Shown here in pieces: positions 34,594 to 46,189 of a DNA stretch of 64,000 nucleotides. This stretch comes from Scolanthus callimorphus (Eukaryota; Cnidaria; Anthozoa; Actiniaria; Edwardsiidae), in contig JAWWUD010000095.1 of NCBI GenBank assembly GCA_033964015.1, forward strand, positions 248,001 through 312,000. Direction: 5' to 3'. The notes beneath the pieces are model-generated. The model had not been told where the DNA came from. It was given only the letters and a program-made list of their open reading frames with translations, and made no database searches. Both the position numbers and the translations under genes were made by a program. How positions within the stretch are numbered: the first letter of the stretch is position 1; each line of letters begins with the position of its first letter.

Positions 34594-34800
34594 ACAACAA
34601 TGAAACAGGTTTTGTATGAAACCTGAAAAGGGAATCATCTTTCGAGTAATCGGCTTATTTCTGATAGCGATATTTGGTGGGTTATCTAACGGAGTGTGGT
34701 GATCTTTCTTGTATGGAAGAAAAAATATCTTCGCGAAAAAATATGTACATTTGTAAAGCCATCATTGCAATTATAGGAAACTTATCGAATTCTAACATTC
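34594..34800 (+). pseudogene. GPCR N-terminal relic (TM1-TM2 region)
   Basis: Translation in two frames gives KPEKGIIFRVIGLFLIAIFG, then GLSNGV (TM1), and after a frame break FLVWKKKYLRKNMYICKAII, clearly the first helix and loop of the local GPCR family. The rest of the receptor is missing. Related relics are at 40,548 and 46,545. Confidence 0.7.
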
Positions 34801-36374
34801 TCTCAGCCTAGTACTCAAACTTGGTAAAATATAGTTTTAAAAAACATCCGTTTTATGCTGACCAAAGTATCAGTTTTCCTAGTTCAGGTCTCGATGTATA
34901 AGAGGCATGAACTTTACTATCTCATCAAATGGTTTTTTATTGTAACATGAGAAACTACTTTCATACAGGATTTTGAACTCTGCATCTAAACAAACCTTGA
35001 CAAGTTACACTCCGCGCCAAAACTGTTGACCCATTTCTGAACGTTTCAACCGTTGAAATTCGTTCTTAGCAAGAGTCTTCCTCCAGCAAGCTCTTTTCTC
35101 TTCCTTTCCCCTTAATCAATAATCGATGAAATAACGTTTCTATGTGTAATTTACAGGAGTGGCTGATCCGCATATAGACTAACTAATCGAGGCTGATCAG
35201 CCGTATCAGAGGCGGAAAAAAAGAAGAGCTTTGAAAAAGGATCATTGTTTGATTCGAAAAAAGGAAAAGGAAAGCATAGCTGTAAAGGCATCATTTTTAG
35301 AGGTGGTAAATAGTAAAGGAGGAGAGCCACAGCCTGCGATTTTTAACGCATCCCTGATTTGAGAGATGTCAATGTAGTCATCATATTCAATAAGATAGAA
35401 TATCAATTAGGGCGGTATGTAGTTTTGCTTGAATCTCTTCTTTGGATCGAAGCTCTCGTAATGACACTGATAAATCGTTCCACACCATTGCGTGTGTTTT
35501 GGTATGAGCGAAATATGACGTAATTGTTTTTTTGTAATGTTTAGGGTCAGAGAACAACTCGAAAGTTCGCACAGCTAAGAGTTGTAAACCTCATGAATAA
35601 CCAAGCATTCAATGAAATGGCTGCTATCGAGGAAAAGAATTGTTTACTCTAAAACCTCTCTAACTTTCGCTACGACTGAATTAAAGCATGGCTCCATATC
35701 TAAAAAGTAAAAATGTTGGGCCTATTAGACTAAAATGCGCAATTTCCTCGAAAATGTGCTCCAATCCGCCGGACTATGAGGTGCAAAATTGTTCAAAAGC
35801 AATCTATTCAAAGTGTTTATGGACCGCGAAATGTTATTAAAAATATACTTTAACATTTGAATGAAATAACTGAAACGAAGAGGCTTCTTACAATATTCGT
35901 ATTTTTCCCTCCCCAAAGTCCTAGAGATGTGTAATTAAACAAAATGAAACAAAAAACTATCAAAATGCAGAATTTAATTAAAAGCAGATGGAACAACCAC
36001 AATGGAAATTCATTTTATGAAGACCTCCAAAGAGAGAAGGCATGAAAATTATTACCACGTTTGTGGCAAGGCGCTGCTCATAGAGGATTGCCAACATTAA
36101 CACAAATCACAGAAGTACTCAACTGTTGACAGAGCAAGCACGCGTTACTGTTAGAGCTTGAAACACATCACAGCTATCTATAAAGGAAGTGTCAAAGCTC
36201 GTCAACACGTTTGATAACAGAGGTAGAAGTATAAGTTCTCACCAACTGTTTCGGTAGAAGTAGTATTCTTATAACCTGTAAGAGTACTATAAGCCATCTT
36301 GAGTGAAGATCAAGTGCAATCACCATAACTACGAGTTAGAGAAGGAAAAGCTTTTGTAAGAAACCCTGTGAGCT

Positions 36375-37463
36375 ATGTTACCTCTTAACTATAACGACAC
36401 CTCTTCAAACTATAGCGTACCAATGACAAATGGTCATGATACCGAAAAGCGCATCGTCATCAAAGTCATCGTCTTATTTCTGATGGCGATATTCGGTGGA
36501 CTCTCCAATGGGCTTGTCATCTTTCTGGTATGGACGAAAAAGCCTCTTCAAAAAAACATGTACATTTTTACAGCAAACATAGCATGCGCTGACTTGTACA
36601 GCTCATTAGTCGAACCACTCAAATATATCGTTGGCTACTTGTCTGATTCTTCGTGGATACTTGGGGACAGTATCTATAGTAACGTAGTCTGTAAATTTTA
36701 TACGTTTACACTTCATACGATGTCTATGGCGTCGTTGATAACTCTTTTGATAATATCCGTCGAGCGGTACAGGGCCGTTACATTCACAATGCATGCGGCC
36801 CCTTTAAAACGTGGATCAGTGAGGCTCCTATTAGCTGTGTCTTGGGTTGTGGCAAGCGGCGTGAACTTTATACAGCTCATAAACCGACGAGTAATTGTGG
36901 TAAACGGGATCAACTTTTGTGGGTACTCTCAGAGCAAGACAGAGCTTGTTTACTATGTGGTGACTATATTAATGTCCATCGGGCTCGTCCTCGCTATACT
37001 TTCCATCAGCTTGTTGATCGTAAGGAAGCTGTACATCTCACGTCAAGCAATTAATCTTCCAGAGGACCAACAGCAGAAAAGACTTACGGTTTTAAAATCG
37101 GCTGTTGGTATGGTCCTTGCGTCGCTTCTTCTGTATACAGTTTGTTTTACGCCTATATATACATCCATAGTTCTCCTGCACTTGGGGAGATTATACGGTG
37201 AGCGATCGCTGCAGGTATCACTAACCGTATTTTATGCGTTTCTCAATCTGCTTATGGCAAATTCCGCCCTTGGTCCATTGGTGTATTTTGCTTTCCTGAA
37301 GGATTTCCGTGATGCATTTTGTGGTGTTTTACGCAGAAGGAGGACTTTTTCTGAAAACATCCAGAAGGTGGATTCTGAACTTGGGTTAAGAGAAAGAGGG
37401 ATAGTAATCAACGGGACCACAAGCGTCATCAAAGAGCATTCAGAGTTAGAAACTAAACTTTGA
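36375..37463 (+). CDS. Class A GPCR, intronless, intact copy
   Basis: 362 residues in a single exon. Sequons at Asn7 and Asn12 in the N-terminus. TM1 has GLSNGLVIFLV (Asn45), TM2 ACADL (Asp73), a Trp-x-x-Gly in the first extracellular loop (W94), Cys106 at the top of TM3 to pair with the Cys of NFCGY in loop 2, ERY at 130-132, Trp157 in TM4, CFTP in TM6 and NSALGPLVYF in TM7. The tail has a basic LRRRRTF stretch and Ser/Thr sites. The usual TM5 Pro is not evident. Ligand unknown. It is the only undamaged member of the three near-identical copies. Confidence 0.9.
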   Translation: MLPLNYNDTSSNYSVPMTNGHDTEKRIVIKVIVLFLMAIFGGLSNGLVIFLVWTKKPLQKNMYIFTANIACADLYSSLVEPLKYIVGYLSDSSWILGDSIYSNVVCKFYTFTLHTMSMASLITLLIISVERYRAVTFTMHAAPLKRGSVRLLLAVSWVVASGVNFIQLINRRVIVVNGINFCGYSQSKTELVYYVVTILMSIGLVLAILSISLLIVRKLYISRQAINLPEDQQQKRLTVLKSAVGMVLASLLLYTVCFTPIYTSIVLLHLGRLYGERSLQVSLTVFYAFLNLLMANSALGPLVYFAFLKDFRDAFCGVLRRRRTFSENIQKVDSELGLRERGIVINGTTSVIKEHSELETKL

Positions 37464-37745
37464 ACTGCTTTGGCATAAAGATTTGAGTATATTCTTTTTG
37501 TGGTTACTTTTGTATAACGGAAGAAGCAAATGGGCTAACCAGAAAACAATGACTCTAGGCGTAGATCTGATTGTAAATCGAATATCCCAAATCCCCGACA
37601 GTGTTTTTAAAAAATACTAAAATACTGCTTAAATACTGTCAAGAAACGAAAGTACACCATTATTTGCGAGCGTGGAACAGTCGTGAACAGTGTCAAAAGT
37701 TAAACTGATGCACCGTAAACGGGAACTCGGTAAATTAAATTGAAT

Positions 37746-40547
37746 AATGAGTCCAGTCAATCTACGCTCAAAAAGGGGTCAACCGGGAACTACTAAAAGC
37801 TTTTTCGACGGTTTTGTGCTACATTTAGTCCCCAAATGAACATACTAAAAGTCCCAAAAAGTCGGAGTACAGGAACACGCCGAAAATGGCAATTGAAAAT
37901 TCCCTTACAAGGCTTGCATGAAAAACCACAGGGAGCCCAAATCTCGAAAAATGCCGAAGATTTTACGTTTTGTGCAAACTCTCGACAATACAAACGATTC
38001 GAATTATTCCGAAACATATTTTGAACATAAATGGCACAGGTTTTAGTTGCTTTCTCGTATTTTTATTAAATAATCACTCAATTCTAATTTGGCGCAAGAG
38101 TTTGAGATCTGGAAATAGGAGGCGACGGCTAGGAAGACTTTTGATCGCTAAATTATCTCCGTTGCGATAGCCATACTAATGTCCCAGAATTCCTCTTCAG
38201 TTAATAGCCACAATGAACAATATTTTGAAAGAGGTGGCCAGTTTTAGTGCCAGCTTAGCTTGCATCGGTCCGTGTTCTCGGCAAAATGAGACACCACTTC
38301 GCGCCACTACGGGATAGGAAAGGGCACGCGCGGCCTTCAAGAAGCATGCCAGCTCTCGATAAGTGCATCAGCAAGTAGCAATATTCGACTCCCTAAAGCA
38401 CAATAACAAACAGAAAATATCTCATGCTCGAAAGGGGAAATGTTCTTGTCTGTATCCTATGATATGGCAAACCGGGCTAGAAGCTGGTCTGAGAGACGGA
38501 CAGGTGAGACCACGTCCATCGAACCACAGAATCTCCTCCAACATCCACTACTGTTGCTGAAAATCACAGGCTCCACGAGTGTATTTATAGCGGAGCTCCA
38601 GCGCGGGTCGAAGGCCCGCGCAAGCGGAGCACCATACCTAAGGGAAAAACGTATACCATCGAGTTGATTTTTGAACGTCACGGGCATTATGGATCATTTT
38701 GATGACGTCATTGATGGCGTGAGGGAACGTGACTTTCGTGTAGAGTTCCTCTTATGGTCTTTAAAAGTTTGTCCAAATTTTGCTTCTATAGAAGCTTCCC
38801 TTCGGGAGATATGATTTTTTCTTTATTTTTCTGGTATTAAACCTATAGCGTCCGCCGTCCGTCCGTCCGCCGTCCGTGTACACATGGGAACCCTGTGGTA
38901 TGCAAAGAAAAAATTATATCTCCTCAAGGGAACATGCTAAGACAGCCATACTTGGGATATTTTGTCTATGCCACAAGGGGGGGGGGGGGTGCTGTAGCAC
39001 GGTCACGTGATGTGACGTCATCGATGACGTCATCTATGCTTGAAAAATGAATATATCGTGAAGAGAAGACTCTAAAACAACCAAACTTGGGTAGTGTAGT
39101 CTAGGTCACCAGATGAGCGAAATGAAGTGGTCACGTGATGTGACGTCATCGATGACGTCATCTATGCTTGAAAAATTAATATCTCGTGAAGGGAAGGCTC
39201 TAAAACAACCAAACTTTGGTAGTGTAGTCCAGATCATCAGATGAACGAAATGAAGTGGTCACGTGATGTGACGTCATCGATGACTTATGCTTGAAAAAAT
39301 ATTCTCTTTATTGCACTTTTGAATCATTCCATTTGGAGGAATTAATACCTTAATTTTTCTGAAGGAGGTCATCTCACTTGACAGGATGCTTATTTTCGTC
39401 CCGTATTTGTATTCAATGCAGCAACATACCGAAGAAAACACTGTTGTATACATATCAAGAGACATTTTGTTCTTAAAAAGCCTATAGAATAAACCATGTA
39501 CACATGGGAATCCCTTTCATTCGCACAGAAAATGTTATAACCGGGAGCTCCGCTTTTAGCCAGTGGCTAAATCTATATATTAAGTCAGACAGTGAAACAG
39601 TGAAGATCAAGGTGTGAAGATTGGGCGGTGAAATCATCGCCAGGCCCGTAGCTCGCATTATTGGAGAAGGGGGCGTTGTCCTTAGTTTTACAGAAAGAAA
39701 CATCCTGTGCAAACCAAATTCATAGCATTTTGTCGTGTTTCCTTCCCTTTTGTGACCAAAAGCCTGATTTTTCTGGCTACAAGGGGGTTCGTTCGTACCT
39801 CTGAAACCCTCCTACGGTCCTGATCGTATCGCCCCTCCCCACTCTGACCGACCAGCGGGTCCACAGTAACCTCTCCACATTGGGCACTGCAACTGCATTT
39901 AGGACTGCAGTATTCTCAGGTGCTCTTGTCAAAGCACGACCTTGAGTTTTAAACTGTTTGCGGACAATGTAAGAGATCCGCGTGCACCAACTCGCCTATG
40001 GCGTCTTTGACGAGGGCCATTAGAACACGGACTGAGACCAGATCGGCTGGAAAAATTGGACTTCTCTTTGGGTTGCTTTTAATGAACACTGAATATGAAG
40101 CAGGGTCATGAGTGTATAATAATATATAATCTATCAGCATACGCTAGAAATAAGAAGCCAACCTGCCGTTGACTTTGAGGGTTTCAGGAACTAGTTTCAC
40201 AACGTGTCAGACGATCTCGTGATATCTCGATCCAAATTATTTATATTTTTCTCTTATTATTTTCTTAAATGTCTGCGTAATGCATGTAAACATCAAATAT
40301 TTTGTTAATCTGAGATTAGTATGGTTATCAACGGAGATAATTTATCGAACAAAAGCGTCACTATAGCTTGCGCCTCCCATGAGTTCCAGATATCAAACTC
40401 TGAGAAAATAGAATTGATTATTCAATAAAAAGTACAACTAAAACTCGTATTATCTATGTTCAAAAGTGTGTTTCGGAATAATTCGATTCATTTGCATTGT
40501 CGAAAGTTTCATCAAATTTCTCTATTTTAATTTTGTGCATTTCTCGA
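37746..40547. other. Unique insert between GPCR units 1 and 2
   Basis: 2.8 kb not shared with the other units. No gene recognised. It contains a CG-rich SINE-like stretch (GGAGCTCCAGCGCGGGTCGA, 38,593-38,612), a (CCGT)n-type patch near 38,850-38,876 and the 128-bp satellite. Short open frames at 38,363-38,690 overlap on both strands and look fortuitous. Confidence 0.5.
38920..39300 (+). repeat. 128-bp satellite with CRE-type palindromes
   Basis: CACGTGATGTGACGTCATCG starts at 39,004, 39,132 and 39,260, an exact 128-bp period. Two units are near complete, the third stops at about 39,300, and a diverged unit lies upstream at 38,920-38,990, interrupted by a run of 13 G (38,977-38,989). Each full unit carries the perfect 20-bp palindrome TGACGTCATCGATGACGTCA (39,013-39,032 and 39,141-39,160), that is two CREB/ATF consensus sites 4 bp apart. 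A further TGACGTCA is at 38,703. Confidence 0.85.
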
Positions 40548-40660
40548 GATTTGGGCGAAAAATATGTACATTTGTAAAGCCATCATTGCTAACAAGTCAT
40601 CCCTGACAGAACCATTGCACGCAATTATAGGAAACTTATCGAATTCTAACATTCTCTCAG
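40548..40660 (+). pseudogene. GPCR relic fragment (TM2 region)
   Basis: Translates as KNMYICKAIIANKSSLTEPL, then HAIIGNLSNSN, the region around TM2 of the local receptor family. It has lost TM1 and everything after TM2. It is homologous to the relic at 34,594 but keeps a segment (ACAAGTCATCCCTGACAGAA) deleted there. Confidence 0.6.
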
Positions 40661-42225
40661 CTAGTCTCAAACTTGGTAAAGTATAGTTTTAAAAAACATC
40701 CGTTTTATGCTGACCAAAGTATCAGTTTTCCTAGTTCAGGTCTCGATGTATAAGAGGCATGAACTTTACTATCTCATCAAATTGTTTTTTATTGTAACAT
40801 GAGAAACTACTTTCATACAAGATTTTGAACTCTGCATCTAAACAAACCTTGACAAGTTACAATCCGCGCCAAAACTGTTGACCCATTTCTGAACGTTTCA
40901 ACCGTTGAAATTCATTCTTAGCAAGAGTCTTCCTCCAACAAGCTCTTTTCTCTCCCTTTCCCCTTAATCAATAATCGATGAAATAACGTTTCTATGTGTA
41001 ATTTACAGGAGTGGCTGATCCGCATATAGACTAACTAATCGAGGCTGATCAGCCGTATCAGAGGCGGAAAAAAGAAGAGCTTTGAAAAAGGATCATTGTT
41101 TGATTCGAAAAAAGGAAAAGGAAAGCATAGCTGTATAGGCATCATTTTTAGAGGTGGTAAATAGTAAAGGAGGAGAGCCACAGCCTGCGATTTTTTAACG
41201 CATCCCTGATTTGAAAGATGTCAATGTAGTCATCATATTCAATAAGATAGAATATCAATTAAGGCGGTATGTAGTTTTGCTTGAATCTCTTCTTTGGATC
41301 GAAGCTCTCGTAATGACACTGATAAATCGTTCCACACCATTGCGTGTGTTTTGGTATGAGCGAAATATGACGTAATTTTTTTTTTGTAATGTTTAGGGTC
41401 AGAGAACAACTCGAAAGTTCGCACAGCTAAGAGTTGTAAACCTCATGAATAACCAAGCATTCAATGAAATGGCTGCTATCGAGGAAAAGAATTGTTTACT
41501 CTAAAACCTCTCTAACTTTCGCTACGAATGAATTAAAGCATGGCTCCATATCTAAAAAGTAAAAATGTTGGGCCTATTAGACTAAAATGCGCAATTTCCT
41601 CGAAAATGTGCTCCAATCCGCCGGACTATGAGGTGCAAAATTGTTCAAAAGCAATCTATTCAAAGTGTTTATGGACCGCGAAATGTTATTAAAAATATAC
41701 TTTAACATTTGAATGAAATAACTGAAACGAAGAGGCTTCTTACAATATTCGTATTTTTCCCTCCCCAAAGTCCTAGAGATGTGTAATTAAACAAAATGAA
41801 ACAAAAAACTATCAAAATGCAGAATTTAATTAAAAGCAGATGGAACAACCACAATGGAAATTCATTTTATGAAGACCTCCAAAGAGAGAAGGCATGAAAA
41901 TTATTACCACGTTTGTGGCAAGGCGCTGCTCATAGAGGATTGCCAACATTAACACAAATCACAGAAGTACTCAACTGTTGACAGAGCAAGCACGCGTTAC
42001 TGTTAGAGCTTGAAACACATCACGGCTATCTATAAAGGAAGTGTCAAAGCTCGTCAACACGTTTGATAACAAGGTAGAAGTATAAGTTCTCACCAACTGT
42101 TTCGGTAGAAGTAGTATTCTTATAACCTGTAAGAGTACTATAAGCCATCTTGAGTGAAGATCAAGTGCAATCACCTTAACTACGAGTTAGAGAAGGAAAA
42201 GCTTTTTTAAGAAACCCTGTGAGCT

Positions 42226-43306
42226 ATGTTACCTCTTAACTATAACGACACCTCTTCAAACTATAGCGCACCAATGACAAATGGTCATGATACCGAAAAG
42301 GGCATCGTCATCAAAGTCATCGTCTTATTTCTGATGGCGATATTCGGTGGACTCTCCAATGGGCTTGTCATCTTTCTGGTATGGACGAAAAAGCCTCTTC
42401 AAAAAAACATGTACATTTTTACAGCAAACATAGCATGCGCTGACTTGTACAGCTCATTAGTCGAACCACTCAAATATATCGTTGGCTACTTGTCTGATTC
42501 TTCGTGGATACTTGGGGACAGTATTTATGGTAACGTAGTCTGCAAATTTTATACGTTTACACTTCATACGATGTCTATGGCGTCTTTGATAACTCTTTTG
42601 ATAATATCCGTCGAGCGGTACAAGGCCGTTACATTCACGATGCATGTGACTCCTTTAAAACGTGGATCAGTGAGGCTCCTACTAGGTGTGTCCTGGGTTG
42701 TGGCGAGCGGCGTGAACATTATACAGCTCATATACCGACGCGTAATTGTGTTTAGCGGGATCATCTTTTGTGGGTACTCTCAGACCAAGACAGAACTTGC
42801 TTACTATGTGGTGACTATATTAATGTTCATAGGGCTCGTCCTTGCCATACTTACCATCAGCTTGTTGATCGTAGAAAGCTGTACATCTCACGTCAAGCAA
42901 TTAATCTTCCAGAGAACCAACAGAAGAAAAGACTTAAGGTTTTGAAATCGGGATGATCCTTGCGTCGCTACTTCTTTATACAGCTTGTTTTACGCCTTTA
43001 TATACATCCATACTTTTCCGCCACTTGGGGAGATTATACGGTGTGCGAGGGCTGCCCTTGTCACATGGTGTATATTATGCGTTTCTTAATTTGCTTATGG
43101 CAAATTCTGCCCTTGGTCCATTGGTGTATTTTGCTTTTCTGAAGGATTTCCGTGATGCATTTTGTGGTGTTTTACGCAGAAGGAGGACCTTTTCTGAAAA
43201 CATCAAGAAGGTGGATTCTGAACTTGGGTTAAGAGAAAGAGGGATAGTAAACAACGGGACCACAGGCGTCATCAAAGAGCATTCAGAGTTAGAAACTAAA
43301 CTTTGA
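42226..43306 (+). pseudogene. Class A GPCR pseudogene (two frameshifts)
   Basis: TM1-TM5 are open from 42,226, then a one-base deletion near 42,873 (GTAGAAAGCT for GTAAGGAAGCT) shifts the frame, and a 7-bp deletion near 42,950 (CGGGATGATCC for CGGCTGTTGGTATGGTCC) shifts it again before TM6. TM6-tail is open at 42,953-43,306. Otherwise close to the intact copy at 36,375, including ERY and GPLVYF motifs. Recently inactivated. Confidence 0.85.
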
Positions 43307-44090
43307 ACTGCTTTGTAATGAAGATTTGAGTCTATTCTTTTTGTGGTTACTTTTGTATAACGGAAGAAGCAAATGGGCTAACCAGAAAACAATGACTCTA
43401 GGCGTAGATCTGATTGTAAATCGAATATCCCAAATCTCCGACACTGTTTTTAAAACACATCTAAGCCAATGCTAAAATACTGTCAAGAAACGAAAGTGGA
43501 ACGAGCGTGGAACTGTCAAAAGTTCAACTGATGCACCGTAAACGGGAACTCGGTAAATTAAATTGACTAAAAATAGATACCATAGTTTACTCCAAGATAT
43601 GATATCACTTATCAAGATAACAATTTTCCAGAAATTATACCATTTCCTGGAACTCAAAAACAATAGAATGATTCTGAAATAACCTTTTTTTTTCTTTTGC
43701 TTACATTAATTCAGCTAGTCCGTTCTTAAATTGTAGAATACGCTGAAAAATTCATCGGCTCACCTTGAAAAGAACCGATGGTCGAGGAAATGCCTAAATT
43801 TATTACATTTCTACATATTATTTCACGTCATTTAGTAAAAACGTTTTGAGGTTAAAATAAAATAAAGTCGTAACATGTATAGTGTATTTCAATATTTAAT
43901 TTCTTGATGTTTGCTTTGGGGCAAAAATAGTTTGAAGACGCGTTTTAATATTCCAAGTTGTACATCTGAGGGCGCTAGAATTTAATTTATTGATGTTGGT
44001 TTGGGAAAATATAGAATGACAGATTGATGACGTATTTTCAAATACCGGGCTCACACGGTAACAAAGGAAATCACAGCCTTTTGTTTGTAC

Positions 44091-44557
44091 TGTTACGAAG
44101 TTAGTTTTAGTAGTTTAGGAACTCAATTTTGTAGTCCCCTCAGAAATCAGTGAAGGGAATTCCCCTTCACGTCACTCGATGATTGTAGCAATTTATTATT
44201 TTAGTTTTGTAGTTTCCCTATCTTTGTTAAAGACTCAGCTCAGAGGAGGTTCTCACGGCGCTTTAGATTATCCCATTTGGCACATTCCACTTTATCCTTA
44301 GATCTAAAACATGCGAAAATCAGATAGCACTGCAATTTCTTACTAATGCCTTACAAGGCCTTGTTGACGCACAAACCTTCCGTCAATCGGGCATAAACAC
44401 TGGGGCAACCGTGAGAACCATCTTGAGCTGAGCCTTATAAACAAGGACATTGTAATTCTAGTTAGAGAGAAGAGTAGAGAGTGGGAGTTGAAGTTGTGAA
44501 GTAGTCCAGCTGTGAAGTCCAATAAAGAACACGCCAAGAATAAAAGATCCCGTTACA
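44091..44557 (+). mobile_element. Solo LTR-like element, about 467 bp
   Basis: Begins TGTTACGAAG and ends CCCGTTACA, that is TG...CA with inverted TGTTACG/CGTTACA ends common in Gypsy-type LTRs. Inside are a TATA-like TTATAAAC (about 44,436) and an AATAAA signal (44,521) in the right order. No flanking internal region or second LTR was seen. A clean 5-bp target duplication could not be confirmed. Confidence 0.5.
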
Positions 44558-44960
44558 ATGTGATGAAATAATGATGATCACTCGGGAAGTGATTGGACGA
44601 AACTTTAGTCCATGTTCTCTTATTTTTTTACGTCTTTGAATGTTCCAATCCTGTACCCTTTAGGGACGGACCATTAGAAATATTGGGGGGGAGGGGGGGG
44701 ATTGGGTAGCAGGTTTTTGGTCATTCATGAATTTTTTTCCCGGAGTAGGCTGTGCAGGAGTTTTTTTCGGAATTTTTTTCATATGTTTTTTTTGGTCTAA
44801 TATATTCTTTTTATAGGCCTTTTATACTAGTAGCGGTTTCTAATAACTGAAGTAGTAAGGGAGTAAGTAGTAAGTAGACCGATCATTATTTAACGCCTGG
44901 GGGCCGAAGGACTTTGGGCAATAAGTGGTCAAAATGCAGTGATCCTCCCTCTAATAATAA

Positions 44961-45279
44961 GTACTACTCTTCCCAGTAGACCGTTACACCTCTCGGTTTC
45001 TCAGCCCGCCGCCGGCTGTCTCAAATTCATCGCGTGATCACCTTTTTATGTACCACGTGATGGGTTGCTTATGTACCACGTGATCAACCGTTTTGTTGGA
45101 AAGCAGCAAAACAATGTGTCTCACCAAACTCTCAAAGTTTACGCCCACAAACATTGATCACGTGGTACATAAGCAAGTCATCACGTGGTAGAAAAAAGAT
45201 GATCACGCGGTCAAATGAAGACAGCGGCCGGCGGACTGGAAAATCGAAAGGTGTAGCGGTTTACTGGGAAGAGTAGTAC
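44961..45279. mobile_element. Foldback element, about 319 bp
   Basis: GTACTACTCTTCCCAGTAGA (44,961-44,980) is the imperfect inverted repeat of TTTACTGGGAAGAGTAGTAC (45,260-45,279). Pairing continues inward through CGCGTGATCA and CTTATGTACCACGTGATCAA against TTGATCACGTGGTACATAAG, so each arm exceeds 100 bp. The repeated CACGTG E-box-like cores come from this pairing. Confidence 0.7.
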
Positions 45280-45898
45280 AATGATTAACGTGATCCCCCT
45301 TATAGCTGTACTGTAAAAGTGAAGGTTAAAAAGATATCTGTGACGGCGGCCATTTTGAACTGTTTGTTATTCATGAGGTTCCTTTGTTATTCATGAGTTC
45401 CTGACGACTGAAAAGTCAAGAATGACCTAGACTATACAGCTTTCCCGGCCTAATGTATATTGGTTTAATGGTCTGGTACCTCTTCACCGACGTTGTCTGA
45501 ATCATTTCACTTGGTAGTTTCGAATAAAGAAAATGTGTTTTGGTATTTGTTTTGGTATTTTCTACCTATAATGTTTTGTTTATGGCAGCAGAGATCACAG
45601 ATAACATACGAAATTAGTAAAATGTCCACATAAGTGTTCAATGCAATTGAGGGATATATTTTGCCAACGTACACATTTAGGCACGCTGTAGTTGTAGCGC
45701 TACAGCCGATATTTATGTCTTCAGGAGAGGAGGCACAACTCATTTGAATAACAAAGAACTAATATGACTGCTTACTTCTAATTTCTGCTTCTGACGTTAG
45801 AGTGAGAATTAAGGACAGTTTTACAGCTAGGAATTTAAAGTGTGTGATTTCGTACATCGATGGGAAGTTTTGAAACATTTGATCCTTCAATTAGGGAC

Positions 45899-46189
45899 TT
45901 AGGCCTAGTTTATACGTCGCATTTAATTAGACGAATTTAATTGATCAATTAAATTCGTCTGTGCGACGTATAAAATGGAGGTTCGTTTTATACGACGAAT
46001 AAAATAAAACGAAGACATACTTCAGACGTTGTATACGTCCGGGGTCGACGTATAGAACGTCTTGGACGAATTTAATTTTCGACCTTTTTAGGTTCGTTTT
46101 ATACGTCGCATTTCAGACGAATTTAATTGCGATAATTAAATTCGTCTGAATTAAATTCGTCCGAAATACGACGTATGAACTAGGCCTTA
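45899..46189. mobile_element. TIR element with multiple internal inverted repeats
   Basis: Ends TTAGGCCTAGTTTATACGTC and (inverted) TAAGGCCTAGTTCATACGTC. The interior is built of repeated ACGAATTTAATT and TTTATACGTCG motifs in both orientations. No coding capacity; MITE-like. Confidence 0.65.

Larger units (their letters stand above)
34590..37745 (+). repeat. GPCR duplication unit 1
   Basis: Begins with a GPCR relic (34,594-34,800), continues through shared non-coding sequence and the intact GPCR gene, and ends at about 37,745, where it departs from units 0 and 2 (AATAATGAGTCC against the AAAAATAGATACC of the others). From 34,741 it matches unit 2 at a constant offset of about 5,851 bp with few differences. 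Confidence 0.8.
40548..43960 (+). repeat. GPCR duplication unit 2
   Basis: Matches unit 1 from 40,560 (ATATGTACATTTGTAAAGCC) through the GPCR coding region, at an offset of about 5,851 bp, and matches the 3' flank of unit 0 up to about 43,960. It includes a relic GPCR piece at its left end and a frameshifted GPCR. Confidence 0.78.

Noticed and set aside
38363..38690. Overlapping open frames on both strands
   Set aside because: Three overlapping short frames in a CG-richer repeat-like patch; no domain in any of them.
39004..39300. CRISPR-like array at the 128-bp repeat
   Set aside because: The whole unit repeats without unique spacers and the context is an animal genome; it is a satellite.
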